A stretch of 64,000 nucleotides of DNA from Actinomycetales bacterium (GCA_002919305.1 PKFB01000058.1:62001-126000); one strand, 5' to 3'; counted from the first letter of the stretch, positions 8,501-16,930 are shown. Program-made: numbers and translations. The notes: generated by a model from the sequence alone, not told the origin.

Positions 8501-9976
8501 CGCAGGCCGCTCCTCAGGAACAGGCGGGGCGTACCCCGACGGTGAAGGTGGGCTGAAAGGCGATGAGCCGGAGTCCGAGCCGTGGTCCGTCTGCGGGGTC
8601 GAATCCGCCTGCGGTCCTGGAGCGTAGGGGGCAGCCGGCGATTGCGGCGCCTCGGGATAGGAGGGCGCCGCGGGGGACTGCGGAGCGTTCGAGGACCACG
8701 GGGCGGCTGCCGGTGGCGCCGATGACGGTGGCGCCGACACCGGCGGTGCCGACGTTGGGGGCGCCGATACCGGCGGAGCGGATGACGGCTGTGGCGTACC
8801 CGGGTAGTGCCCGGAGGGAGACCCAGGTGGAGCGGGGTGTTGAGGCGGCGCCGGCGGCCCGGGTGGGTGGTACGGAGGCGGCGGGAAAGCCCGAGGCGGA
8901 GGCGGCGCCGGTGGGGGAGTCGACATCGGGGGCGGAGCGGAGGCTGGGTGTTGCGGAGAGCCCGGGTATGGGCCGCCGGGCCGCTGAACCGCAGGTGGCC
9001 GATGCGCCGCGGCGGCGGCCGGCGGATAGGCCGGCGCGGCCGGGTACTGGACACCGGGGTGCCGTGGGCCAGGAATGGGCGGCGGCGGATAACCACTGGG
9101 AGGAGACTGTGGCGGAATCGGGGGAGCGGAGTAGTGGGGCGGGGCTGAGCGGGGCTCCGGTGCCGGCGGGGTGGTGGCGTCACCGCCGGGCTGTCCCGAG
9201 AACGCTGAATCCTCGGCGGCCGAATCTAGGTATGAGGGCGGGGAGGTCATGGCGCCGCCGTATGGCTGGGGCGTGGTATCGGGCAGCGTAAACCGCCGGG
9301 GCGGCGACTGAGGAGCCTCAGAGGCCCCTTGGGCGGTCGCAGCCGCAGGCTCCGGCTCCTCCTGCCTCTGCGGCGCGGGCTCATCCCAGACGGCCGGCTC
9401 TGGCTGTCCGGTTTCCGCAACCGGTCGCTCCATCGAGCCGGCGGCGGGTGTCTGCGAGGGCTGCGGATCTACCGGGTCTGCCGGGTCTGAGGATGATTCC
9501 GCAGTCGCTGGCTCTGCACTGGGGATTGACATTCCCGGCCAGATCGCGCCCTCCGGCGGTGGGGGCGGCGGGGTATACGGTTCGGGCAGATCCTCCTCGA
9601 CCGCGTCCGTCGCAGGAAGTGGAGCCCCAACGGGAGGAAGATCCACCGGGGGGATGTCGGGCGGAGGTTCGGAGGCGACGTCGGGGGTGCCGGACTGCTG
9701 TCCACCTCCGGACTGCTGTTCGCTTCCAGAACCGATGTCCCAGAGGGAAGGCCAATCCGATCCCTGATCAAAGGGTGAGGACTCCCGCTCTCCGGGCCAG
9801 TCGGAGGAAGCCGACGCGGCCTCCGGAGTCGACGACGAGGCCCACGGAGACGACTCCTGTCCGGTCACGTTCTGCCCGGCCGTGGTGCGTGACGTCAAGG
9901 GCTCGCCACAGCGGGTGCACACCACAGCGCCGGGCGTTGCCGGCTCGCCGCAAACGGCGCATCTCCGGTCGTCCAT
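5570..9976 (-). CDS. Giant zinc-ribbon, disordered, single-TM protein (1468 aa)
   Basis: The N-terminus carries a four-Cys zinc ribbon (CAVCGEP, then CTRCGEPL, residues 8-27). About 1,380 residues of Pro/Ser/Glu/Ala low complexity follow, with short repeats such as SAPPVSAPP and PEPPEPPEPP, then a basic-acidic stretch (DDAEQAARSRKN) and one C-terminal helix (IGIIVMAIVLVVVSVLVIWL) close to the end. This predicts a tail-anchored or type II membrane protein with a very long disordered arm. Zinc-ribbon plus Pro-rich plus TM proteins occur in actinobacteria, but I know no function. An antisense frame is open over parts of it because of codon bias. Its neighbours are the glycolipid-binding gene downstream and the NlpC/P60 hydrolase gene upstream, all on the minus strand, suggesting an envelope role (inference). 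Confidence 0.8.
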   Translation of the reverse strand: MDDRRCAVCGEPATPGAVVCTRCGEPLTSRTTAGQNVTGQESSPWASSSTPEAASASSDWPGERESSPFDQGSDWPSLWDIGSGSEQQSGGGQQSGTPDVASEPPPDIPPVDLPPVGAPLPATDAVEEDLPEPYTPPPPPPEGAIWPGMSIPSAEPATAESSSDPADPVDPQPSQTPAAGSMERPVAETGQPEPAVWDEPAPQRQEEPEPAAATAQGASEAPQSPPRRFTLPDTTPQPYGGAMTSPPSYLDSAAEDSAFSGQPGGDATTPPAPEPRSAPPHYSAPPIPPQSPPSGYPPPPIPGPRHPGVQYPAAPAYPPAAAAAHRPPAVQRPGGPYPGSPQHPASAPPPMSTPPPAPPPPRAFPPPPYHPPGPPAPPQHPAPPGSPSGHYPGTPQPSSAPPVSAPPTSAPPVSAPPSSAPPAAAPWSSNAPQSPAAPSYPEAPQSPAAPYAPGPQADSTPQTDHGSDSGSSPFSPPSPSGYAPPVPEERPAQPRGWLEPATPGPSQSASPWSTTPTEPDSSAGNAGFGSPDTAFDTPSPSPPTSDAPAPVQDSLVGAESRSSTEEEAYRPEASDSRLTPPPADLPPSTPEPDADASPEPWIPSSESEAADRQTPSAPAIGRASASTMITPPEGEVSHFRSEGTTYRAGELAPHSGRPLVDIPLPPFEEEPVSTASQDFAEPAQEPPSPPSSPQPEPAEFGGRAAPVEFSRGLFEPPAPSASSPSSSPFSAWEKPEAHSQEPPPAPEPSSLGSSSPSPSSSSSSSGWAWEPARSTSASSEVEEAKPEPSPQPAESSASPWAAFADPWRDSSAGSTPEPPVSSPEPTPPPTPRTSSSSLLAASGAYPGDSSSSSSYRDSYAGAFGQRTNQPADPAFPSPPDRSSPRDDEPSYSSSSAASAPASYGSESRDAYQSAGSGSFGDSAFSSPSRDSEPSSDLWNLNASSSSAPPSSEPAPPAPSSDLWSTPAASESAGGSLWDTGERSGETASSEPPPFDPQPPAPEPSVPEPPAPEPAPPSSHTADSAVRGVASVPGVRRVSPEEIAQLGNLGPQRPTLYGSRASGSPEGVTEGDRRDSGPDDPEDPGPPEPPEPPEPPEPPGPPWPPGPGPSPDPEPRPQPGPAPSPPWPSPEPTPPPRPEPPWPQPTPPAPPGHPPAPPEPPPIPPTPPPPLSEGRSDPALRGDDGKSEPGIVWPGSDPVSQPVSPAPVATTRQRPAQITEEPESISGKPPATSTATSATERVASAGRHSAAQSPQRSDRPDTDDYPIWPDSSPTTPTVPSGAPSLGLSARIDPPAASPDPVSAPPTPSETPRSAPERPYSPPTASVYRSTRATTTDADADQAWGPRSEPTAQERAGNTRASAPSAPRSSAGSRSEYDTEAPRDRRTTPDPSGPRQPEEPTATIRTVNPLDSTGSLTGHLLRVRLDDAEQAARSRKNLTIGIIVMAIVLVVVSVLVIWLLNSDVLTGLFQ

Positions 9977-10196
9977 CAGCCCTCCGATTCAGCCGCGCGA
10001 CCACGAAACCCTATGCAGGCTGGTCCAGGGGCGGCAACTCCACCCGTGTCGGTGCTCGTCACAGTGGTCCGGTCCCTGGAAGCCTATGCGGAATCTGTAC
10101 GACCCCGACAGTGGTGGTCAGGTTCCTTACCGTGCCACAAGCCCTTAAGTGGACACAGAGCGGCCCCGGTAAAACGACTGTCGCTTCCCAATTCCA

Positions 10197-12032
10197 CTAC
10201 CGGCACCGCCTGTCGGAGCCGCGGATACCGAGCCGGCTCTGCCGTTGGTAGGCGAGCGTGACGGCCTTCTGAGACGGCACCAGATACAGCCAGGCATCGG
10301 ACGGGAGATCCATGGTCCTGGGTGTGTTCTCCGGCGCGTCAGACGGCTCCTGAATCCCGTTGGGAATCACACAGTCCGGGTTGAGAGAGGACGACGTGGG
10401 CGACGGGGAGGGGGAAGGCGTCGTCGACGGAGTAGGCATCCCCGACGGAGTGGGGGAGGCCGGGACCAGACACGGATCTGCCGAGGATGGGTCCGTAGTC
10501 GGCGGTGCCTGCGAGGGAGCCGACGAGGAGGCGGATGGCGTTGGCGACGACGGGGTCTGAGAAGGCCCTGGCTCCCCCGGTGAGACCGATGGGCTCGGGG
10601 ACGCACTCACGGACGGCGACGGGCTGGATGGCGTTGGGCTGGATGGTGACGGGCTGGACGGGGACGCCGAGGCGCTGGGCGACGTCGTCGGCCGTGGCGA
10701 CAGGCTGGGGCTCACACCCGGCGGGTTGGTGGGAGGAGTCGGGTTTGGAGCCGCGGGCGACGACGGGGACGGAGTCGGCGAGTTGGGACGCGGCACCGCC
10801 GGCACTACGCGGGTGACGGCGAACAGATCCGACCGTGGAATTGCGCTGATGGTCACGCCGTTCCGCGGGTTGGCCGCGTGCACCATTTGCCCGTTACCGA
10901 TGTATATCCCGACGTGGTAGATCGAATTCCAGTCTGAGCGGTTGTTGCTGAAGAAGATCAGATCACCAGGCAGGATGCCGCCCGCCACGGGACGGGTGGC
11001 CAGGTACTGCTGCCGGGCGGTTCGAGGAAGTGAAGTCACGCCAGCGCTGCGGTAGGCGGCCCAGACCAGACCGGAGCAATCGAAGGCGTTGGGGCCTTCG
11101 GCTCCCCACTCGTACCGCTTACCGACTTGAGCCCGAGCGTACTGGACGGCGGCCAATGCCTGGGGCGCCGGAAGTAGGTTGCGTTCCTCGGTCAGGTTGA
11201 CGCCGCCGCTGTTGGAGCCCGGCTGGTTCCCCCAGTAGTCGTCGGCGATCTGGTCGGCCTGGGCGAGCAGATCGCGGTTTCGCTCCTCCAGCTCCTCCAA
11301 CGCGGCGTTGCGCTGCTCGTACTGGGACGACAGGGACTGGTAACTGCTCTCAGCGGCGCGCAATGCCTCCTCGGCCGCCTCCAGGGCCGCTTGCAGGCTT
11401 TCGGCCAGTTCCCGAGCGTTCTGGTACGCCTCTGCGGCTACCTCCCCCTGACGGATAGCGCGCATACCGGGGGCGAGCCGCGCTAGGTCCCGCAGCTCCG
11501 GCGCGAACTGCTGAAGCGGATCCGGGAGCGCGGCCGCGTCTTGGTAGGCCTCTCGCGCGGCGTTTTCGACCTGGCCCCGGGCCTCCTCAAGCGTCGCCTC
11601 AGCGGCCTCCCAGGCCTCGCGGGCGTCAGCGACGGCTTCTTGAAGGTCAGTGAGCGTCTGCTCAGCCTCCAGGACCTGCTCACCTAGCTGGGCCACCAGG
11701 TTGCGCTCGGCGATGATCTGCGAGGCCAACGGCCCTATGGGGGGAGGCTCTATGTCGTCGTCTGTGTCGGGGAAGGAGTCATCGGGCGGCGTACCCGGGT
11801 CGGGTGGGGTGGTCACCGAGGGCAGGGTGCCGCCGATTTCCGGGCGTACCCCGGTGTTAGGGACCGATGGTGCTCCGGGGTCACCTGGCTGCGCGTGGGC
11901 GGGCACGGTCATCCCGATCAGGACCGTGACCGCTAGGCCTAGCAGGCCCAGGCAGCGACGGAAACCCCGAGGGTGCGTAACGCTCTGACGCGCGGTACGT
12001 CGGTCAGGCGCCGCCTCCTGCGGAGCACCCAT
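10197..12032 (-). CDS. Secreted NlpC/P60 peptidoglycan hydrolase with coiled coil and Pro/Ser tail
   Basis: A 611-residue exported cell-wall hydrolase. In order: a signal peptide (basic start, hydrophobic LGLLGLAVTVLIGM, cleavage near AHA-Q), a short acidic Pro-rich part, a long Glu/Ala coiled coil, an NlpC/P60 domain near residues 295-410 with Cys in FDCSGLVW and His in YHVGIYIGNG and MVHAANP, then a Pro/Ser/Thr-rich tail ending with two Cys-containing segments. This coiled-coil plus NlpC architecture is typical of RipA-like endopeptidases that cut peptide stems, with the coil inhibiting or docking the enzyme. The ATG at 12032 has GGGGG six nt upstream; the longer frame to 12176 lacks family features. 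The long low-complexity tail is unusual and may span the wall. Confidence 0.88.
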   Translation of the reverse strand: MGAPQEAAPDRRTARQSVTHPRGFRRCLGLLGLAVTVLIGMTVPAHAQPGDPGAPSVPNTGVRPEIGGTLPSVTTPPDPGTPPDDSFPDTDDDIEPPPIGPLASQIIAERNLVAQLGEQVLEAEQTLTDLQEAVADAREAWEAAEATLEEARGQVENAAREAYQDAAALPDPLQQFAPELRDLARLAPGMRAIRQGEVAAEAYQNARELAESLQAALEAAEEALRAAESSYQSLSSQYEQRNAALEELEERNRDLLAQADQIADDYWGNQPGSNSGGVNLTEERNLLPAPQALAAVQYARAQVGKRYEWGAEGPNAFDCSGLVWAAYRSAGVTSLPRTARQQYLATRPVAGGILPGDLIFFSNNRSDWNSIYHVGIYIGNGQMVHAANPRNGVTISAIPRSDLFAVTRVVPAVPRPNSPTPSPSSPAAPNPTPPTNPPGVSPSLSPRPTTSPSASASPSSPSPSSPTPSSPSPSVSASPSPSVSPGEPGPSQTPSSPTPSASSSAPSQAPPTTDPSSADPCLVPASPTPSGMPTPSTTPSPSPSPTSSSLNPDCVIPNGIQEPSDAPENTPRTMDLPSDAWLYLVPSQKAVTLAYQRQSRLGIRGSDRRCR

Positions 12033-12440
12033 CTCATCACCCCCGTGGCCGCATGTCACGCTGAGCGTCAGCGAACCCCATCCGGGCGTTCTCCGCGGAT
12101 ATTCGGGCTTTTTCCGGATATCGCCGCTCTGTGGAGATACGATCCACGGATCGGACCGAAAGGGGCCGAGCAGCATTATCCGGTGTCGATACGACGGATG
12201 TCAGTGCTCCGTCGTCTGTTCCGGATCCCGCTCGCTGTCCACCGTACGATGGTTTGTCAGGCTGGGCCACCGTCCGCGGTGTCCCGCGGGCGACCTTCTG
12301 GTGAAGATTTCCGGCTATACCAACCGGCTCTCCAGGTGGTGCGAACCGGACCGTCGGTGACGTACCCGAAAGTGCGCGGTGGCACACCCGGAGGCGGTGA
12401 TGGCTGCGCGTACCCTCTGCATCTGACAGAGGGGAGTGGC
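12033..12440. other. Divergent intergenic region, NlpC/P60 gene and MqnE-like gene
   Basis: About 400 bp holding the promoters of two divergent genes. I looked for a c-di-AMP (ydaO-type) riboswitch, common upstream of such hydrolases in actinobacteria, and did not find its conserved elements. No gene is supported here. Confidence 0.5.
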
Positions 12441-13088
12441 ATGACACGCGAGATCGCGGCGAAGGTGATGGCCGGGGAGCGGCTTACCAGACAGGACGGT
12501 GAGCGGCTGTACGCCATCGACAACCTGCTGTGGCTGGGCAAGGTGGCCCATCAGGTACGCGAGGCGCGGTACGGCAACCGAGTCACTTTCACCGTGGGTG
12601 ACGGTGGGTCGGTGACGACCATGCTCTACGGCCAGGACAAGACGCCCGCCGACCACCTTGAGGAACTGCTGCGGTTACGGCAGGCCCAGGATGACGGACT
12701 GGGGTGCGTCGCCTTCGCTCCGGTACTCGCCCCGGCAACGGACGGTTCCGCGGCGGTCACCCCCGCCGAATCATTGAAGCTCTTCGCGATCAGCCGCCTG
12801 ATACTGGACAACGTGCCCCACCTGACCTGCGCGGTGGCGTCCCATGGCCTGTCCGTGGCGCAGCTGAGCCTGAATTTCGGCGTCGACGACCTCGTCTTCC
12901 CCGGGCCGGGCACGGCGGCGGACCTGGAGAGTACGCCCGAGGCGGCGCGGGAGGAGTTGACGCGGCTGATCTGGGACGCGGAATTCACGCCGGTCGAGCG
13001 GGACGCGGAGTTTGTCGTGACGCGGGAGTACGACCCGCCGGTGCCGCAGGCGCAGCGCCGCGCCGAACCCCAGGCCGTCTGGTCCTAA
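12441..13088 (+). CDS. MqnE-like protein lacking the radical-SAM core
   Basis: A 215-residue protein that aligns by eye with aminofutalosine synthase MqnE at both ends but misses the middle. The N-terminal part (KVMAGERLTRQDGERLYA, WLGKVAHQVRE, GNRVTFTV) runs to the point where MqnE continues into its CxxxCxxC iron-sulfur motif. Here it jumps to TTMLYGQDKTPADHLEELLR and then KLFAISRLILDNVPHL, the MqnE C-terminal half. About 170 residues carrying all cluster ligands are absent, so it cannot be a radical SAM enzyme. The frame is intact, with GAGGGG before ATG 12441, and the C-terminal half has itself diverged, arguing against a fresh deletion. It stands near mqnL-mqnP-mqnM, where Streptomyces keeps mqnE as I recall. 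It may be a pseudoenzyme or subunit, or a relic. Confidence 0.8.
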   Translation: MTREIAAKVMAGERLTRQDGERLYAIDNLLWLGKVAHQVREARYGNRVTFTVGDGGSVTTMLYGQDKTPADHLEELLRLRQAQDDGLGCVAFAPVLAPATDGSAAVTPAESLKLFAISRLILDNVPHLTCAVASHGLSVAQLSLNFGVDDLVFPGPGTAADLESTPEAAREELTRLIWDAEFTPVERDAEFVVTREYDPPVPQAQRRAEPQAVWS

Positions 13089-13151
13089 GGCTCCTCAGGC
13101 GTGGAGTGAGTCTGATCCCACAACGGCAAGGACGCGTGGTGGGCGGGCAGC

Positions 13152-13988
13152 TCAGGCTGCGGTCCACAACAGGTGCTGCTCACAGGCCTGACGCCACAGC
13201 TGGTGCAGGCCCTCGGCCCCCACGTCCTCCAGCGCCACGTTGAATTCGTCGGCGAGGACCTCGGTGAACTCGGCCTCGTGGCGCAGGGTCCGGATGTATT
13301 GAGCACCTCCGGCGGCGTGCAGAGTCAAGGTGAGGCCGTGCAGGGTCAGCGTGTAATCCTCGCCAGGTCGCTGTGCGATCAACAGCCGGGTAAAGGGCGA
13401 ATCTGGTGAGGTCGACAGCCGAATGTGGTGCGCGGTGAAATGACTCAGCGATCGCGGAGTCAGACGGAACTCGAAGCTGTCGACCGCGCCGCCGGGGTGG
13501 TGGGCCATCCGCCAGACGCCGTTTTGTTCAGATAGTCCGAACGGGAACGGCCCTTGGATGTGGATCCCTTCCCGCAGCGGGAGAGGAGCCAGGAACCCAT
13601 CGCCGAGTCCGACGTCCGCCAGCCATTGCTGACCGTCGGCCTCCACCAACAACGCCATATGGTTTCCCCAGGCCCGTTCCCCCAGCGTCGCCCGTTGGAT
13701 CGCCGCCTCGATGATCCGGACCCGGAAGCCGAGATCACGCAGGAGCAGCGCGAACCCGCCGTTGAGCTCGTAGCAGTACCCGCCCCGTCTACGGCGGACG
13801 ATCTTGTCCAAAATGTCGGTGGGGCGCAGGGAGATCGGTCGGCGCAGTTGAATATCGAGATTCTCGTACGGCACGGTCTCCAGATGCGCCCGATGCAGCG
13901 TGGCCAAAGCGGCGGCGTCGTTCCGGTTGTGCTCAGCGTGGAATCCAGCGAGTCCGATTCTGCGGAGATAGGCCGCTACGTCTGTCAT
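13152..13988 (-). CDS. nat: Arylamine N-acetyltransferase
   Basis: A 278-residue NAT-family enzyme that transfers acetyl groups from acetyl-CoA to arylamines or hydrazines in the cytoplasm. The catalytic Cys lies in RRGGYCYELNGGFALLL, the His in NHMALLVEADG and the Asp in WLADVGLGDGF, giving the full Cys-His-Asp triad; the N-terminal TLHRAHLETVPYENLDI segment is also typical. The ATG at 13988 has GGGGG six nt upstream and the length is normal; the frame stays open further upstream without family sequence. It converges on the MqnE-like gene with a 63-bp gap. In other actinomycetes such enzymes act in amide synthases or detoxification; nothing here points to a specific substrate. Confidence 0.93.
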   Translation of the reverse strand: MTDVAAYLRRIGLAGFHAEHNRNDAAALATLHRAHLETVPYENLDIQLRRPISLRPTDILDKIVRRRRGGYCYELNGGFALLLRDLGFRVRIIEAAIQRATLGERAWGNHMALLVEADGQQWLADVGLGDGFLAPLPLREGIHIQGPFPFGLSEQNGVWRMAHHPGGAVDSFEFRLTPRSLSHFTAHHIRLSTSPDSPFTRLLIAQRPGEDYTLTLHGLTLTLHAAGGAQYIRTLRHEAEFTEVLADEFNVALEDVGAEGLHQLWRQACEQHLLWTAA

Positions 13989-14262
13989 GGGCGCCCCCGT
14001 GGTCGTCGGCCCCACTGTCGTCGGACCGTTCTGCCGCGCATCAGCAAGGTACGCGACAGGCCGGGAAAATGCTGGAGTTATTCGGACTCTGAAACGACCG
14101 ATCTGTGTGACTCCCATCAATAACCAGGTCGCGTGGGAGCGGAATGGTGGCAACACGCTGAGATGAGGCGTTTGACCTTCCGGGGTCTGAGGCGTCATCG
14201 GGCCACCCCCACAGCCCGGCCGCCGTGTGGCATGGTGCGAACCGTCGACGCGTACCCTCGAC

Positions 14263-14295
14263 AAGAACAATCAAGAACTAAGAACAATCAAGAAC
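14263..14295. repeat. Exact 16-bp direct repeat
   Basis: AAGAACAATCAAGAAC occurs at 14263-14278 and again at 14280-14295, one base apart (17-bp period), in the divergent region between nat and the membrane-protein gene. It is A-rich against a GC-rich background. The rest of the 359-bp region (13989-14347) shows no gene. Confidence 0.85.
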
Positions 14296-14347
14296 AAGGA
14301 TGAGCCGGGATCCTCCCGGACCAGACACGCATGAGCCGGAGGGTGGA

Positions 14348-14806
14348 ATGGCGCGGCGTAAGCGGGTAGAACCGTCGCCCCCTGAGGTGGCGGAGCGGCC
14401 CCGTGTTCCGCGTCGTGACGCCGAGGGGCGGATCGCCCGGTTCGGTGAGTTGATGATCGTGGTGGCCGGGCTACTCGTCTTCGGGGTGGCAGCCCTGGCG
14501 TTCATCGACGCTGGGTTTTCCCTGGTGGGGAGCTCAGAATTCGGCGATGTCAGCGGTTGGCTGGCCGGCATACCGGTGGTCTGGCTCTACATCGAGGATG
14601 TCCGCGCCTGGCGTGGGGTGCGGGGGCGTATCGGGGTACTGCTGATCTCGGCGGCGCTGGCGGTGGCGGCCGGATTCGCGGTGGAGAACGTTCTGTTGGA
14701 CCTGCCGCAACTGGTCAGCGGGGCTTTGGCGATCATCACAGCGTGTCTGGTCTTCGCGCCGCTGTGGTTCTTCGGGATCCGGTGGCTGGACCGGCAGCTT
14801 GGGTAA
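14348..14806 (+). CDS. Small integral membrane protein of unknown function
   Basis: A 152-residue protein with a charged N-terminus (RRKRVEPSPPEVAERPRVP) and four predicted membrane helices: LMIVVAGLLVFGVAALAFI, GWLAGIPVVWLYI, IGVLLISAALAVAAGFAV and LVSGALAIITACLVFAPLWF. I recognise no family. An alternative start at 14300 overlaps the direct repeats and has AAGG directly abutting the ATG; 14348 is preferred because GGAGGG precedes it at good spacing. It is followed 189 bp later by a DUF4229 membrane protein on the same strand. Confidence 0.7.
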   Translation: MARRKRVEPSPPEVAERPRVPRRDAEGRIARFGELMIVVAGLLVFGVAALAFIDAGFSLVGSSEFGDVSGWLAGIPVVWLYIEDVRAWRGVRGRIGVLLISAALAVAAGFAVENVLLDLPQLVSGALAIITACLVFAPLWFFGIRWLDRQLG

Positions 14807-14995
14807 CACATGGACTGGTCGCTCCTCCTGCGCCGGCCTGAACGTATGACCGGGCAAGGGAGAGGGACGGGCAGGGCCAGGCGGTTCGACGTGCGGACAG
14901 GCATGAGGCGGTGGTCGGCATGGGACTCCGTCTGGCCGGATGCGACGTATCGGTTCACAACAGGCTCATTGATACAGACAGATAGGTGTTGATAG

Positions 14996-15307
14996 GTGAG
15001 TCCCGCGGTCAAGTACACCCTCGGTCGTCTCGGACTGTTCGTGTTGTGCGCGGTCCTGCTGACTCCGTTGCCCATCGACCTGCTGCTGCGTTTGATGATC
15101 GCGTTGCTGGTCTCGATGGTGTTGTCGTTTTTCCTGCTGCGGCGGTGGCGTGACGAGATGGTTCTCCAGATCGATGCCGCGGTGAAGCGGCGTCGGCAGG
15201 AGAAGGAACGGCTGCGCGCCGCACTCGCCGGGGAGAGCACCGACGACGAGGCGTTGACGGAGCAGGACACTGAGCAGGAAAGCCGGAGCGCGGCGAAGTC
15301 GGAGTAG
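14996..15307 (+). CDS. DUF4229 small membrane protein
   Basis: A 103-residue protein with two N-terminal hydrophobic helices (LGLFVLCAVLLTPLPIDLLLRLMIALLVSMVLSFFLL region) followed by RRWRDEM and a charged, coiled, acidic C-terminal tail. This is the pattern of the DUF4229 family, which in Streptomyces lies near menaquinone genes in the same general region (from memory). GTG start at 14996 with a weak ribosome site. Function is unknown; membrane topology with a cytoplasmic tail is inferred. Confidence 0.78.
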   Translation: MSPAVKYTLGRLGLFVLCAVLLTPLPIDLLLRLMIALLVSMVLSFFLLRRWRDEMVLQIDAAVKRRRQEKERLRAALAGESTDDEALTEQDTEQESRSAAKSE

Positions 15308-15373
15308 CAGAAGCCGGAGTAGAACCGGCGGAGAAACAGCCCTGCCGCTGACTTTGCCCCTATGCTTCGGCCG

Positions 15374-16930
15374 CTACCCCATCGTGGGGTCGACGCGAGG
15401 TGGGAGGGGCGCCTCCCCGACCACCCGGTTGGGGACCACCCGGTTCAGCAGGGCGGTGGCGCGTGCGGCGGCGGCGTCCCGGATCTCCGGGTCTGGCGTC
15501 AGTCCGGCCAGGTCGAGGCGTACCGTCGCCACCCCCACCCGGCGCTGTCCCGGTGAGGTGCGGCGGGCCGCGCTCTGCACCTTACGCCAGGGCACCAGGT
15601 TGGTGACTTTGGTAAGCGCCCCGTGCCGTTCCATCAGGTAGTCGCCCAGGTCGACGTGCCCTAACCCCCACCATTCGATGACGGTCAATCCGGCCGCGAG
15701 CACAGGTAGCAGGAGCGCCAACAACCCCCACGGGGGCAGCCAGAACGCCACGGCCACCGCGATGATCGTCAGGGGAACCACCACGCGTAACATGCGCCGC
15801 CACAACGCGGCCAACGGGTGTCTGATCAGCGGGGACAGTGGGTCTTCTGGGTTAAGACGCGGCAGGTCCGAGAACAGGCAGGAGATTACCCTGGACAGCT
15901 CTCGGCGCGGCAGGATCGGGATGGTGAGTTCTCCCACCTCTAAATCTCGGAGGCTGCCGCCGCCGCTGTAGACGCGGACGGACACCAAACCGAGCAGCCG
16001 GTACACCAGTGACTGCTTGATTTGGACGTTCTGGATCCGGGTGACGGGCATCACCAGCTCTCGCCGTTCCAGAAGCCCGCGGCGCAGCTGCAGATCACCG
16101 CCGGAGCGGGTCAGCAGATAACGTCCGTTGGCCAGGGCCCCGGACAAGGCGGCGAGCAGCACGAACACCCCCAGCGCCCCCGCCACCGTCAGCAGGATGG
16201 CCAGTGGGCTGCGTGGCAGCAGCGCCCCTAGGTCCACGTCAGCGATGAAGTTGGGCAGCACGCTGTCCGGGAGATCGTCTACGAGCTGAAAGAGGGCACC
16301 GATGACGGCCGCCGCGGCGGCGATACGGAGGGAGAGCACTCCCGCCAAGATCGCTTCTCCCAAGGAGAGGCGTACCACGGTGATGGGAGGAGGAGCGGGA
16401 GCGGCGACCGGCGCCGTGGAAGGCCCCGCGGCGCTGTCGGTCCCGGACGCTGGACTGGTGCCCCGCGCCGCCGCGCTGGCCTGCATCAGGTGATCCCGCA
16501 GCCGCGTCGCCGTCGCCAAACCCAGCATCTGCATGTCGATCTCGGTGTCGCCGAGGCCCCCTGCGGTCTCCACGCGCAGCCGGGCGGTACGCAGCAGGCG
16601 TTGCAGGGTGTTCTGACTCAACGACACCTGCTGAATGCGATCAAACGGAACGACGCGTCGTTTTCGGCTGAGGATTCCCTCATCGATTCGGACGGCGTTC
16701 GGCTCGATGGCGTACGTGTACCGCCACCACTCCAGAATCGGCCACACCATCCCGATGGCGGCGATGACGAACAGGAACCACAGGCGCTGGACTACGGCCA
16801 GAGCGGCCAGGGGGAGGAAACCCCGCGCCATTCGGGCGATTCCCCAAATCGGGGTGGCTGGATGGAGGCGCTGTGGCGGGTGGGGCGTTATCGCCTCGAC
16901 CGGCGTCGCCTCGGTCCGCTCAGACTGCAT
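15374..16930 (-). CDS. Bacterial PH-domain membrane protein (YdbT-like)
   Basis: A 518-residue membrane protein with repeated membrane-flanked bacterial PH domains, as in Bacillus YdbT. Seen: paired hydrophobic helices, then YTYAIEPNAVRIDEGILSRK with FDRIQQVSLSQNTLQRLL; a second unit LLTRSGGDLQLRRGLLERRE with TRIQNVQIKQS; and a third near the C-terminus (YLMERHGALTKVTNLVPWRK). The second ATG (16930) of a close pair was preferred because GGGGG lies 6 nt upstream. It overlaps the end of the YdbS-like gene at 16920, so the pair is translationally coupled, the usual ydbS-ydbT order. These proteins have been linked to bacteriocin tolerance in Bacillus; the role here is unknown. Confidence 0.88.
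   Translation of the reverse strand: MQSERTEATPVEAITPHPPQRLHPATPIWGIARMARGFLPLAALAVVQRLWFLFVIAAIGMVWPILEWWRYTYAIEPNAVRIDEGILSRKRRVVPFDRIQQVSLSQNTLQRLLRTARLRVETAGGLGDTEIDMQMLGLATATRLRDHLMQASAAARGTSPASGTDSAAGPSTAPVAAPAPPPITVVRLSLGEAILAGVLSLRIAAAAAVIGALFQLVDDLPDSVLPNFIADVDLGALLPRSPLAILLTVAGALGVFVLLAALSGALANGRYLLTRSGGDLQLRRGLLERRELVMPVTRIQNVQIKQSLVYRLLGLVSVRVYSGGGSLRDLEVGELTIPILPRRELSRVISCLFSDLPRLNPEDPLSPLIRHPLAALWRRMLRVVVPLTIIAVAVAFWLPPWGLLALLLPVLAAGLTVIEWWGLGHVDLGDYLMERHGALTKVTNLVPWRKVQSAARRTSPGQRRVGVATVRLDLAGLTPDPEIRDAAAARATALLNRVVPNRVVGEAPLPPRVDPTMG

Noticed and set aside
12033-12440. Possible c-di-AMP (ydaO) riboswitch upstream of the NlpC/P60 gene
   Set aside because: Conserved aptamer elements were not found on the minus strand, although such genes often carry one in actinobacteria.
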